Of a stretch of 64,000 nucleotides of DNA, positions 1-10,969 are shown in pieces. The notes beneath the pieces are model-generated. The model ran no database searches and was not told the origin of the DNA. It saw only the letters and a program-made list of their open reading frames with translations. The position numbers and the translations under genes were made by a program. Numbering within the stretch: position 1 is the first letter of the stretch; every line of letters begins with the position of its first letter. Origin of the DNA: Lepidodermella squamata (Eukaryota; Gastrotricha); contig JBLDXI010000032.1 in assembly GCA_047495785.1 (NCBI GenBank), positions 2,170,001-2,234,000 on the forward strand, written 5' to 3'.

Positions 1-1434
1 TTGAGGCAGTCGGATTTAGTGAGGAAGAGACGTTTCCTAGGTATCTGCAAACTTAAGGAGCCGCTGCAAGCTATACGGGGAAAATATCCGTCAAAAAATC
101 ATAAAATCAAAGCCACTGAACCATTCGAATTTGCAGGGTAGCAACCCACGACACCATTTTCACTCAAACGTATACAGCGAATCCATCCAACCTTTTCGGA
201 ATGAATAATATCGAGCCACATGTTCTAATAAAATAACCTACGAAGTTCATGCACGTTTCATAATTTCGGTTGAAGTATAGGGATTGGACAAAGACTGCCA
301 TCTGTCATAAAGATATCAGTATTTTAAGCAAAATTTATTTATCGCATAACAGACCTCTGTTTCAGTATGGTTATCGCAGACGTCGGCAGTACACCGAAAT
401 GTCCCATCGTTTTTGGCGCAATACCTGGCTGACTATTTTTAATGAAAAGACTGTGGCTAAACAAGGACAAGATTAACGCTAATAAAGTCTTACTCCAATG
501 GTGCATTTATCGATGCTACTGTAGACAATTCTGTCGAGTTCCATCTGTTTATAAAGAAAAATTACTTCTGAACTTGCACATATTGTTTCAATTACTAACA
601 AAACCTGGATCGCATTCTGATAGTTGTGCGACGCAGGTTGGATTTCGTTTATTGACGTCAACACATCGAATCACCTCAACCTAGAAATCGAATGCGGTAA
701 AAAATCATCATAGTAATAGGCTCTTGAGATTCTCAACTTACATTTGCCTTGCAAACTCTAACAGCCGGATTGTAGTTTTCTTCCAGGTCAACGTAACTAT
801 CATAAACTGCCACCTTGAAAAGCATATGCCACGTAAGAAGTGTTAGACTTGAAGGAAAATATCAGCTCAGTTTACCGTAGTAAAGCTCGACGGGCAGTTG
901 TAATTCGTTGAAGTCATGGCGTATTCATTTGTAGCTCTGTTGAGGCAGCAGACAGCCTTCTGAAAAAGAAATACAGTGCGCCTTCAATAAATGTAAACCG
1001 AAAATTTACTCCACACCTGTTAGAAGTCCTCACTGTCTAAACCTAGACTCTGGGGGGTACTTTCGGGTATTTTCGGCAACAAATTTATCGAACCAAAAGG
1101 TTCACCCATCAGATTCTTTTGGGGCTTTCTTGCCTGGACCTCTCGAGCTGGGGGGAAGTTACCCCCCGTCCCCCCTGTACTTCGCACACTGCTAGAGTAT
1201 ACAAAGAACTTACTCCTGTCTCGCACTGCTCCAAAGTTTGGAAGTATTGAATTGGGGTAGTCGGATCTATAGGAACCATCTAAAAGTACTCGTCAAAGAG
1301 AGATAGTGTAAAATTATAGAAATAACTCACGTCGATGGAGGCTCTCTTTGCTGTACCGTTACAGCCTGGCGAATTCACTGGTTGACAACCTCTAAAACTT
1401 CGTCTGTTTGGGTCTATGCAGCGGGTGAAAGGGA
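1..1434 (-). repeat. Tandem Cys-rich protein module, each unit encoded by four phase-0 exons (3rd unit cut by window edge)
   Basis: Three consecutive units share the same exon order. Exon a: 1331-1434, 600-680 and 117-191, each with (V/T)xxxRC(I/V)x...C. Exon b: 1214-1279, 494-544 and 1-44, each short and ending near a single Cys (LEQCETG, IDKCTIG, KSDCL). Exon c: 876-959 and 355-432. Exon d: 742-813 and 242-301, with Y/F...NY...C (DLEENYNPAVRVC, YFNRNYETC). Apart from the first a exon, which continues from the kringle exon in another phase, these exons start and end on codon boundaries. The fully visible exons have lengths divisible by three (66, 84, 72, 81, 51, 78, 60 and 75 nt). I do not recognise the unit as a named domain. 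It follows astacin, EGF, CUB and kringle-like segments in the same secreted protein. Confidence 0.7.
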
Positions 1435-4400
1435 CTGCAAAACTCGAAATATTACTCCTTAAAGAAGCTAAATATCATTGGAACTTACTGCAGTCTGGGA
1501 CTGAACAGACGCTGGTAGTGCTGCCGCCAGTGTAACAGTAGACGCCACTGCGGCCTTCAGGATTGCGGCATGCAGCACCAGACGCCAGTATGTCGCCTCT
1601 CGGGAAGAGTAATGGGTTCAGAGGAGTCATCGTCCATGATGAGCATGCCTGCGAAGGGGTCGCCTTAGCCATGGAACCCTCGTAGTCGTAGCCGGTTTTA
1701 GTAAATTTACACTCTTTGGTGAGGCGTGTCCCCTTCTGCGTCCCGCAAGTCGCGTAGATCACCATGGTAAACTTTATTGTTGCCTGATACGCATAAAGCT
1801 GCGGATCGTGGTACAGCCTCATCACCGCCCATTGGTTGTTTGTCTCGAGCAATCGACCGGCCTTGACGGTGCTTATGCAGATCCTGGAATTACGTCAAAA
1901 TAAATCTCAAGCACTACATTTTCGCAAAAACTTGTGGCAGTTTAAGATTCACGTCCACCTTAAAAATTTTTATTCTCAATTTTTTATTATAACGCCCCCA
2001 ATCGATAAATCTCACTATTACGTGTAGCTTGTGCTATGGTCGATTACGAGTATCGATTTTACAAATTAACAATTTTCCGATATTTCAAAAATTTTCCAGA
2101 ATTTTTAATTTTTAAAAATAACTGAAAATCAATCATAACTGATATTGGGCCGGAATCCACTCGCCTCATTGGAAGGGATTTTTTACACCAAATTATGGCC
2201 AAATTTGATTCATGTCGATTTATTGTCGATTTTGACAAAATTTCTGGCTTAATTCCCTATTTGTGTCCAAAATTAAAAATTAATTGACATTAATATGTAT
2301 CATGTCCCAGGGTCATTATCGTTCAAAAAAAGATAAATTTGCAAATAATCGGAAATGGCCAAAGGTAAAATTTTAGCGATGAAAAGATTTATGCTCGATG
2401 GACATACTTGTTCCTGGGCGCGGTAAAGTTTGCCGTTCTGACTTCCAAATAACTAAAGCAGCCATCAGCTTGAAAAGAAAGCGGATTTCAGGTTTAATGT
2501 TTTTAAGGCACATTTATATTTCAAACCGTTTCCGCCAAGACCTGGAGCATTCTCGAGAGCGAAAACCATGCCGGTCCCGGTGGTCGACACGTTCCAGAAG
2601 CATTCGCCCTTCCCGTATGTGTCGGAAGCTATAGATATCCGGCCTGTACTGCAAGGCCCGATCTGAACCGACCCGCCGCAATTCGGTAATGTTGACTCGG
2701 CGAGGCGCTCGCAGAAAACGCCACCGAGTCCAGGGGGACACAGACACGAGTTACAAGTGCTGGGATTCATGTAGCCGTTGTTCTCGCATTCCATATCACT
2801 GTTTCCACACTTCAAAGCTGAAATATAATTACTTATAAAGTCAATTTTCAGGTGAATTTTCTGAGAAATATATTACAGCGTGTCCCATAAGTAACGCAAG
2901 CAAAGCAAATACACGGGAAAGGGTTCAGAAACTCTAAAATGAGAGACGAAGTCACAACTCATGGCCTAGAAATTGTGGAAAAATTGAAAAAAAATCGTTA
3001 ACAGTTAAAGTCCGGAGAAATTTGTTCCAACCGGGTAAAATACCGAAAATTACCGAGCCAGTTACCATCGGGGTTTTACGGGTTTTCTCCGGTAAAATTG
3101 TATTTATTTGGGTAAATCGTAGATGAAAGATAGATTATTCTCTCGGTAGGTTTAATTTTAAAAATGAGTTTAATTTCCTAAAAACGTTGCCAGATTAAAA
3201 AACATTTGCGCAACTTCTGGGACACGCTGTATATGTCGTGGGCGCTAGCGAAATTTGGGCGTATTACGTAATACGCCTAGGTGTGTATCGAATACAGAAA
3301 CGCCTGGGCGCGATATGTAATATGAGTGATAACTAGGCCCCAGTCGAAATTACCAATGGCGCCAGGCGCTAGGGGTTATATTGAGGTTTGCGCGAAGATC
3401 ATCTTCCAAATTGTAGATGATATGGGTTTTAATATGGTTTGATGTTGATTGCGCCTTTATTGCTTGCTCTGTGTATAAAATTCTTAGAGATTTTAACGTG
3501 TATTTCGATATTCGATTCGATTCGATTCGATTCGATTCGATATTCGATATTCGACTGGCGCCTAGGCGTATTAAGGTATATCATTAACGCCTAGGCGCAT
3601 TCGATGATATTGTCAAGTCTTAGTCGCGAGCGTGCATATTCGCTGGCGCCTAGGCGTATTCCGAATACGCCATTTTCGACTGGCGCATGCGACATATATG
3701 TGTTACGACCCATGTCCGACTCGTGTACCACATCGCCGTTTGGTCGACCAGACCCCGACGTGGCTATAGGCGATTTCCACGTCGCGCTCTGATCGACCAG
3801 GATGCGACGTGGAACTCGAGTAATGCCCCGTCGGGGTCTGGTCGACCAGACCGCGATGTGGTCGCTTTCGGACTTGGGTCGTAACATATGCATAATTATA
3901 GCATGCGCGCGTGTTTACTGAGGGAATATTTAGATAAGACTTGGGAATTTTTCAGGCCTCCAAAGCCCAATTTTGCGAAAATAAAGCATGTATTTATCAA
4001 AATTTGCGTTCGAGGGGAGCCGCTATATAGTGATATAGTGATGAGATCAAAATCGCAGCATCTTCTTTTGACTAACCTTTGCATTTGTAGTGGAGATTTA
4101 TTTTCTGGAAATCAATGAACGATATGAACTGGGTTTGGCCGAGGTTGTATTGCGAGCGGGGGTCAACAGTCTTAATCGTCGGCTTGTCTGGCGTGCTTTT
4201 CCAGTACCAACTCGGGTGCGAGCTCGACTCGGTATCGTAAAACGTGCCGTAGTTGTTGTCGTTGCTATCAACGTCGAACAAAGCAGCCGAATACCTATAT
4301 TTTTCGATTGAAATGACTATACTTCGAAAGAGTTCGAAATGCTAAAAATATTACGCGGGAACATTGTCCGCTTGCACCTCGACAAAATTATCTCGATCGG

Positions 4401-5439
4401 CTCTCACGTGCTCGTAATTCTGAAACATAACAAATGTTTTTTAACCGTTAACTAGTGAAAAGTGATGTTTGTTTGATATTTTTATTACTTCTATAGATTT
4501 GGATACCGCTTACAAAGTTAAATCACCCAGGAGTCAACCGATATCAAACCGAAGTTCGTACTCGTCAGATTTGCTGAGAATATCGACTTCAAAGTTAACC
4601 AATAAAATCATTATGATAATTAAAATAGAGTTAAATGTTGAGCGTCGCAAATGTTGAGTGAATGTAGCAAACTTTACGATCGATAATCAATCTATTATCG
4701 AAAATCGATTTTTCCGAAATTTGCGTAATGGCTATGAATTTTACGATATTTTACGAAATATTTGAGAAAATTTGCGAATTCAAAATATGCAAGAAAAATA
4801 TTCGAGAAAAATTCTCAAGTTCGGAAAACCCCGCTTTTCGTTTGTCATTTGTTTTATGCCTAACTTAAAATATAAAACTTGCCAATCCTAGTGTTCGGCC
4901 GATCAAGGCAGCAATTTTCGGAATCTAAAAATAAAGCAAACTTCATTCAAATCACCCGCTTTCCAGTTAAACAATACATCTTGGAAACAGGGTTTCCCCA
5001 AAATGATGTAATTCGGAGGCTCTGTCTTGCCAACTTTCGCGAAGCACCTATGAATATTCAGTGATTCACTCATCGAAGTTGAGCAAAATGATTAAAAATC
5101 GTTACTCTTGGCCTAATGTAAATATCACAACATCTGGCGTTGTAGTGTCGAAGTCAGGTGACCACGCGACAGGTAGTGGCACGAAAGTTATGCACGTTGA
5201 TTGAGACCAAATAGCCATCGCCGCTTGGATGTTCGCGACTTGATCACCTATTCATTTTGTCAGTTGCAGAAGCCAAATATCGAACATGTAATCAGCTCAC
5301 CCAAGTTCTTAGTATCAATTATGTATTTCACAGTTGCGCCTGGCCATAATTGGGCCGAATTCGGGATTGACTCTATCTGGCGGAAGAGAAACGCCAAAGC
5401 AAGACAACAGTAGAGCGGCCAAAATGAGCGGTGTTTCAT
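1..5439 (-). CDS. Multidomain astacin-like secreted protein with degenerate zinc site (3' end outside window)
   Basis: The gene reads from 5439 leftwards and runs off the window. Exons that join in frame: 5301-5439 (signal peptide and the start of the mature chain), 5106-5247 (AMAIWSQSTCITF, the classic astacin AxxxW...TC.F stretch), 4978-5047, 4883-4924, 4355-4419 (YEHVRADRDN), 4077-4294 (ends ISFIDFQKINLHYKC), 2512-2817 (EGF and start of CUB), 2408-2468 and 1489-1883 (rest of CUB, then a kringle-like segment with CRNPEGRSGVYCYTG), 1331-1434, 1214-1279, 876-959, 742-813, 600-680, 494-544, 355-432, 242-301, 117-191 and 1-44. The position of HExxHxxGFxHE reads ALIGRTLGLNYE, so all three zinc histidines and the catalytic Glu are gone, and no Met-turn SVMHY is seen. 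Exon 4883-4924 needs a GC donor. The left part is a repeated Cys-rich module (separate entry). The family is known as secreted zinc proteases; here I infer a binding or scaffold role. A decaying gene is less likely because about 19 exons keep frame. Confidence 0.8.
1040..1155 (-). repeat. Dispersed repeat, copy 1 (intron of the astacin-like gene)
   Basis: The reverse complement of this stretch matches 60118-60240: both contain CAGCTCGAGAGGTCCAGG and, about 70 nt later, CCGAAAATACCCGAAAGTA. It lies in the intron between the exons at 876-959 and 1214-1279, which explains why that intron is longer than its neighbours. There is no coding potential and the family is not recognised. Confidence 0.65.
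2876..3239. mobile_element. mariner-like MITE with TA target duplication
   Basis: The ends are inverted copies of about 25 bp: cagcgtgtcccataagtaac on the left and, read in reverse, cagcgtgtcccagaagttgc on the right. They are flanked on both sides by TA (2874-2875 and 3240-3241). The termini and TA duplication fit Tc1/mariner elements, and at about 364 bp with no ORF it is non-autonomous. The interior (3045-3112) carries the reverse complement of a repeat also seen near 9607-9660 and 43268-43310. It sits in the 1.26-kb intron between the catalytic-like and EGF exons. Confidence 0.75.
3240..3690. repeat. Palindrome-rich intronic repeat (cgcctaggcg units) with an ATTCG microsatellite
   Basis: The motif gcgcctaggcg or close variants recurs near 3278, 3555, 3590 and 3645, often beside cgtatt or aatacg, so the region is full of small hairpins. 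At 3504-3554 there is a run of ATTCG pentamers. No ORF or gene is supported; this is intronic satellite-like sequence. Confidence 0.6.
3691..3893. mobile_element. Foldback element with about 65-bp arms
   Basis: The left arm (3691-3755, catatatgtgttacgaccca... ending in ggtcgaccagaccccgacg) returns in inverted form at 3828-3893 (...ctggtcgaccag... gggtcgtaacatatg). Between and inside the arms are further copies of the perfect palindrome ctggtcgaccag. The element is short and has no coding capacity, so it is likely a non-autonomous foldback or MITE copy. Confidence 0.6.
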
Positions 5440-5894
5440 ATCACCTCGTGGAAATAAACTAAATTGATCCAAATAAATAGTTAGGCCTATATGCCACGTA
5501 AAAATTGTTTAGAAATATTATTAAATGATGATCCGTTTCAATTTTTAGCGGCGCGTGCCGTTGTAGAATGCTCGTGTAAGAGTAAAAAATCTCAACATGG
5601 AGAATTCAGGAGCGTGCCGCGGGAAGATGAAATACATCAAAATGGTAAACAGCAGAACAGCCGATTTCATTCACAAATTGATCTATTCAATTGAAAAGCC
5701 GCGGAAAAACTGTGGTTTATCCCGATGTCCTGATTTCCAGCTTTCAAATTGAAATTTATATTTCGGAATCAGACCAAAATAGAGCTACAAATATTTTTTA
5801 CCTGAAGTTATTATTCTGAACCTCATCTGAATATTCACACCACTCCGTCCGAAATTTATTAATAAATTAATTTGCACGATTAACTGCAATATGA
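5440..5894. other. Intergenic, upstream of the astacin-like gene
   Basis: This AT-rich stretch contains no convincing ORF, RNA gene or repeat. It should hold the promoter of the minus-strand astacin-like gene, but I see no clear core element. Confidence 0.4.
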
Positions 5895-7515
5895 GTGGTG
5901 CTAAGAGCATCCCGCCCTTCGGCCACTTTTTGGGGTTTCCTTTTTATGCCAGCCAGGTGAATTTCAAAAAAATATTCGGCAATTACAGAATTTTATAGAG
6001 GAGTAATTGGGCTATCAAATGGCGGTCCGGACGATTTTACCTCGATTTTTGGCTAATTTTTTAGTCACATAGACACATAGGCTCTTGGCCGGAATTAGTA
6101 GTAGGGCAAGCTTTGTTGCTTTACCTGTGAGCTTTGCCTTGACGACGAGATGCCCGAACCTCTGGTGTTTATAACATGGCAACAAAGCACTTGAAAAACG
6201 ACATGAGCACCGTCGCCCATTTCTAATGCGATCACGTGCTTGAAAAATCATGAAACAGATTGGCTCAACAAGATGCAAATTTCCTAAGTTGCGTGCAAAA
6301 AAACTGCTACACAGCACTTGCCATGGTGTCCAAATTTCGGCCGGTGGCCGAATTTAGGACGCTGCGGCAGAATTTCGGAAGTGACCGAAATTATTGATTC
6401 CTGCTCTCTGAAAACACCTCGCACGAATAATGAGATTTTTTATTCATACGAATCGTCGGCAATTTTCGGAACCATCAAGATAAATGAGTCGAAAATTTTG
6501 TTTACTTCAACATCAAGCCGCTGATAAATAAGCAGACCATCTGGCACCCAAACGCGAGTTCGTCAGTCTCTAGCGTAGGTATCTAGTAGAGGAGGGAGCC
6601 CTAATTTCGGCCACTTCCTAAATTCGGCCGCTGCGTCCTAACTTCGGCCACCGGCCGAAATTTGGACACGAAGTGCAGCAGTTTTATTTGCACGTAATTC
6701 AAGAAATTTGCATTGTTGAGCCCATCTGTTTCATGATTTTTCAAGCACGTGATCGCAAAAAAATAATTCTAAATGCGAGCGAGCGGGCTTATGTCGCTTC
6801 TCGAGTGCTCTGTTGCCGCTACTTTGCAGGCATAATTTACGTGAAACTGGCTCTTTAAAATTTACTGCTGTCACCTCAATAATTACCAGCTAAATGCCAG
6901 CTTCATTTTGGTATAAAATATTCTATCTAAAACCGCCCAGGCGAAGAGATCGAGAGGGCACATTTTAGGGTTTTCGAGGGTTCGATTCCAAAAATTAGCA
7001 GTCAATAGTGGAATTGAATTCGGGAAAACAAAATCGATACTCTCATTCTACAGGAGGCAAGGGATTTTTTAGATATTTTTCCAGAATTTCAGAAAGTCAA
7101 CTGCAATTAGACTATTAGGTAGAAAACAAGTTATCAAACTTGTACGTGTCAAAACAATTTTGAGTTTCAGGCATCACGTCTTCAAGGAAGAGCTCACAGG
7201 TGAAGCAACAAAGGCGGTTTTTATAGTCAGCTTTTTGAGACAAATCTAGCGATACCAAACGTATGGTATTAGTGTACCTGGATGAGGTGGCCGAAATTGA
7301 GTCACCCCGCTCCCTAATTCCGGCCGGGTGTCTGTGTGACTAAAAAATAAGCCATAAATCAAGGTAAAATCGTCCGGACTTGGGGAAAGCGGCATTCGAT
7401 AGCTTAAGAACTCATCTTTAATTCTGCCTTTGCCGAATATTTTCTAAAAATTCACCTGGCGGGCAAAGTAAGAAAAACCAGAAAAGCGGCCGAAATTAGG
7501 GCGGGGTGCTCTACG
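5895..7515. mobile_element. 1.6-kb foldback element with nested inverted repeats and TTCGGCC motifs
   Basis: The outer arms 5895-6130 and 7285-7515 are inverted copies (for example gtggtgctaagagcatcccgc against gcggggtgctctac, plus shared stretches such as ggtaaaatcgtccgga in reverse). Inner arms 6180-6400 and 6590-6860 are also inverted copies, and both encode the same chance peptide EPICFMIFQARDR. The motif aatttcggcc/ggccgaaatt occurs many times. No transposase ORF is seen, so it is probably non-autonomous. Confidence 0.65.
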
Positions 7516-7788
7516 TTCTCTACATATTGAACTATGTCTGCGGGACATAAATTCAACGAGATTTTGAAACAGCTGTGAACTCGGTTTCTTCGTTGTTTTG
7601 ACAAAATCTTTCAGGCTCAGGGAATTTATTGAACATTGATATTATTGGCAAGATTCAAGGTCACGTGTTAACTACAACGCCAAAATACGTCGTGAAAATT
7701 ATTAGTAACTGCGTTGCATAATTTCAAGCTATAAATAACATTTTTGGAGCACTGCCAGTAAATTTTCATTTCCACTGCAAAGTGTAAA

Positions 7789-8343
7789 ATGTCAGTAACT
7801 TCTTCACTAGTTTGCATGAATGCGAGGCGCAATTCGAACCCGGCGCTGAATTTGATGATCGACCCGCCGCCGCCACTGCCGCCAGCACTTGGCGTGAATG
7901 ATTCAATGCAAAGCGAGCTGATTCGACAAAATCTGGAGCTCATGAAGCAATGGCAAGCCATCGACCGAATGTCGCGAAAAATCGACGCAATCACCCCGCC
8001 GCCGCCGATAATCCACGCCGAAAATCAATCCACGCCAGCAGTTGATGCCATGTCATGCAAAAGCTACGAAAGCCGGCAACCGCTGACCACGTCAATCAAA
8101 ATTGATGATAAGCAGGAGACTGATGATAAATTATTACAGCAACCCGTGCAACTACGCCGCGACTGGTGTTTGATCGGCACGTGTTGGCTGCTGGCATTCG
8201 TCGTCATTTGTTTCACCCTGCTCAGTGTCGCCGTTGTCGCGTCATCACCGTGCTTTATTGGCTGCCTTAAAACTACAAGCAACAGTAGTAGTAACGCCGC
8301 CGGCCACTGCGCCGTGCAATGTTATTTACAACCGGCGACTTAA
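7789..8343 (+). CDS. Single-exon membrane protein of the SPCFxGC family (member 1, short ectodomain)
   Basis: This uninterrupted 184-residue ORF has a polar, proline-rich N-terminal half (two PPPP clusters), then a hydrophobic segment (about residues 128-150: CLIGTCWLLAFVVICFTLL), followed by ASSPCFIGC and a short tail with three more Cys. An AATAAA lies at about 8582. The order (polar N-terminus, one membrane span, SPCFxGC just outside) matches the genes at 9148-10069 and 35567-35959, but this copy lacks their HWxECPxDG module. The predicted topology is N-in/C-out, type II. I do not recognise the family. Confidence 0.65.
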   Translation: MSVTSSLVCMNARRNSNPALNLMIDPPPPLPPALGVNDSMQSELIRQNLELMKQWQAIDRMSRKIDAITPPPPIIHAENQSTPAVDAMSCKSYESRQPLTTSIKIDDKQETDDKLLQQPVQLRRDWCLIGTCWLLAFVVICFTLLSVAVVASSPCFIGCLKTTSNSSSNAAGHCAVQCYLQPAT

Positions 8344-9147
8344 TGAGGCGCGAAGATTTTTCTATTCCAACTTTTAGATAAATCGTGTGCTATCAAGTGA
8401 AAAATGGATTTTATGAATAATTTTGAAAGCTTCGTAAAATTTTATCGGCAATTTTAAATCATCGATACATGCAACAGTGTGAATATTTGAAAATACCCCG
8501 TTTCATTTGTCAAATTTTGTCCTTATACTAAATTTTAACTCTTTATACTTTGTATCTAAACCTCAATGAAGATTTGTATCGAATAAAAACTTTTCATTCT
8601 GAAACCGCGAGAATCGCTTGGGAATTGTTGTAAAACTATAATTTTTCAATTATTTTTTTGCGCTGCCCGGAATAATATTTTATATATTATAGTCGGGAAA
8701 TAATCGATTGCGAACAAGCTTGATTAATATATTATGCAGAATATTACCAATATTATGTACCTCTACACAATGAAAAGTTGTGTTATTTCAGCAGCGACTA
8801 TAGCACGTAAAACCTCAGGCTCGATGAAGTAGTATTCTGGCAAGAAAAAACACGAGTAGCCACTCTCTGCTTTAATGTCACGCGTCCGCCTTTTATTCAG
8901 CCAGCCGTGAAGATAAATTAGCGCGACGCTGCAATAATATTGCAATAAAATTTATGGCTATTGGTCACTTATCGCAGGCGGCTCTCTTATTTCGGGTGCG
9001 ACAAAACACTTCCGATCATTAAGGGTGTTTTTAATCACTGCACTCGCAATAAGTTCTAACATCTCAGCTTAAAAATATTTGCATTGTTTTTACGCACTGA
9101 TTGAATTAAGGTGGATGTTTTTAGGAGATAGTTATCCTGTTTTAACT
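8344..9147. other. Intergenic, nothing further seen
   Basis: This AT-rich sequence between two genes of the same family holds the probable 3' UTR of the upstream gene (AATAAA near 8582) and presumably the promoter of the next one. The ORFs here are short and look random. Confidence 0.4.
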
Positions 9148-10069
9148 ATGAAATTACCGAATGATACAACAACGACAGCGGAGAGTAGTTCGGAAAGTGA
9201 AGCCTTAGTTTCGTCTTCCTCGCCAGCTCAACGAATCATCGTCATTCATCAGCCAAATCATCAGAGAAAACGGCCTTGTTGGTGCATTAGGTGAGAATGC
9301 ATGCGAAAAAAATCTTAAACAAAATTAATCCCCCCGCCGATTTAATTTATTTAAAATCTCATTACTCAATATTTTTTCTAATTTTGTAGTTGAATAACAA
9401 CTATAGTACTACGCAACATGTTTTCAAATTAAAACAAAATTTAAATTTAAAAAATATTGACAACGGCGTGTTCACTAAGGGATAGTCAGAACTTGCAATG
9501 AAAATCACGTAGAATGTCGGCAGGGAATTTAACTTAATTTTCGAAATTAAGCCCATTGGGGGATCTTCCATCATTTATCCACGATTTTAACGAAGAAATT
9601 GAAAATGTACCGGAGAACACCCTGAAACCCCGATGGTAACTGGGTCGATAATTTTTGGGTTTTACCTGGTTGGATCGAATTTCTTCGGATTTTTTCAATC
9701 CCATTCACATTACTATTCTCATGGCATTTTACATTTTTGGATTTTTATGCCTCATTTTTCGACTTCAGGTGTATTTGTTGTTGTTGTCGAGCGATATGTT
9801 GCTGTTTATTCTCAACTGCAATCGTTTTATCACTGCTAATCGTGTTAACCGTCATTCTAATAACCTCGCCCTGCTTCCGCGGCTGTACGTCCAACTGCAA
9901 CCAGGACACGCCCCGCTGCTACTCGGATTGCGTGATCACGTGCTGGCGAGCGCACTGGTCCGAATGCCCCCGCGATGGCATGGACGTCTGCCTAGCGCTT
10001 GGCGTTCATTTCGTCTCGAAATCTGGCGATAAAATGTCGAAAATGCTTAACAACATGAGTGGAAGATAG
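9148..10069 (+). CDS. Two-exon membrane protein of the SPCFRGC/HWxECP family (member 2)
   Basis: Exon 1 (9148-9290) encodes a Ser/Thr-rich cytoplasmic-type N-terminus ending RKRPCWCIR. Exon 2 (9779-10069) continues CICCCCRAICCC, a long hydrophobic span (about 25 residues), then TSPCFRGC and a regularly spaced Cys ectodomain ending in HWSECPRDG..VC.ALG. The GT donor (gtgaga) and the AG acceptor (gacttcag) join in phase 2. The Cys cluster before the span suggests palmitoylation (inference). The ectodomain aligns without gaps over most of its length with member 3 at 35567-35959. The function is unknown. The intron carries a dispersed repeat. Confidence 0.7.
9545..9775 (+). repeat. Dispersed repeat, intronic copy (related to 43217-43345)
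   Basis: Shared landmarks, in the same order, are ggggatcttc/ggggaatcttc, tttatccacgatttta, cgaagaaattgaaaa, aaccccgat, ggttggatc and aatttcttcgga. The second copy starts at 43217, and a shorter piece lies near 45140. An inverted fragment is inside the MITE at 3045-3112. The family is not recognised; copies sit in introns of two unrelated genes. Confidence 0.65.
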
Positions 10070-10969
10070 CAATAGACATCCCCATTCCTAATAGTTTTAA
10101 TTTTTCCGTGCAAAAAAGATGCATAAATTGGATCTTGTGAATGTGCCGTGTTGCCATTATACTCACTTTGGAAAAGTGATATACCTCGTAGTGCTGCAAA
10201 TACAAACCCGCGGGCTTATTTTCAAAGCCTCAAAGGCCTCAAATCATTGAAATTGGGCTTCTACAGATTAGAAAGTAGGCTTATACCATGTGGACTACAT
10301 GTGTCACATGATGGAGAATAAGCTCGATTTTGGCTTGGACCCTCGGAAATATTGACCTGGGCTAACCCTTCGTGGGGTTATGAAGCTGGAATCTCCTGGC
10401 TTACTTTAAAATCATTATTTGCAGCATTACGGAAACTAATCATTTAATGCCTATTTTTTACGATATAAATTTATATACGATTCACGTGATACAAATAAAT
10501 ATTACTGAGATTGGCTACTGAACATATTTTTTTCAACATTTTCTTACTGCTAAAATTTTATGTCCATTTGCTCCAGAAGGTGATGGGAGGCGTGCCATTC
10601 CCCACTCCGCGTGGGTCCTGTGAGGTGGCCAAATTATTGCCGGAGCCTTTCTGAGCTCAAGCAGCAAACAAGATTTTTTTACAGAGAACAAAGAAGCTTT
10701 GTAACCCTTGTGGCTGAAAAAAACAAGTACAGCATTAAACATTGTATATTATTGCATCAAAGAGATTTTATTACTTGATAAAGGTATAAATTCGTGTTAC
10801 CCTCGACATTTATATTAACAAGTCACGAGCACACTCAGCTATAAGTATCAAGTAGGCTCACCTATTTCTTTAGTCTTACAGCAAAATTCAACCTCACGAA
10901 TCTCGAATTTGCCCTAGGTATATTGAGTACCTTCATAGCATTGTGTTTGTTACATCTTTCAGGCGAATA
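10070..10969. other. Intergenic and 5' flank of monooxygenase gene A
   Basis: Part of this flank (about 10610-10800) resembles 32330-32520, upstream of gene C (shared ttctgagctcaa, cagagaacaaa, acaagta, attcgtgt.accctcga). The duplication therefore included upstream DNA. No gene is supported here. Confidence 0.5.

Noticed and set aside
3504-3554. CRISPR-like or regulated tandem array
   Set aside because: It is a simple ATTCG microsatellite in an intron of an animal gene, with no spacers.
9655-10032. Alternative overlapping ORFs across the intron and exon 2 of member 2
   Set aside because: They include intron repeat sequence, and only the frame joined from 9290 to 9779 gives the shared Cys motif.
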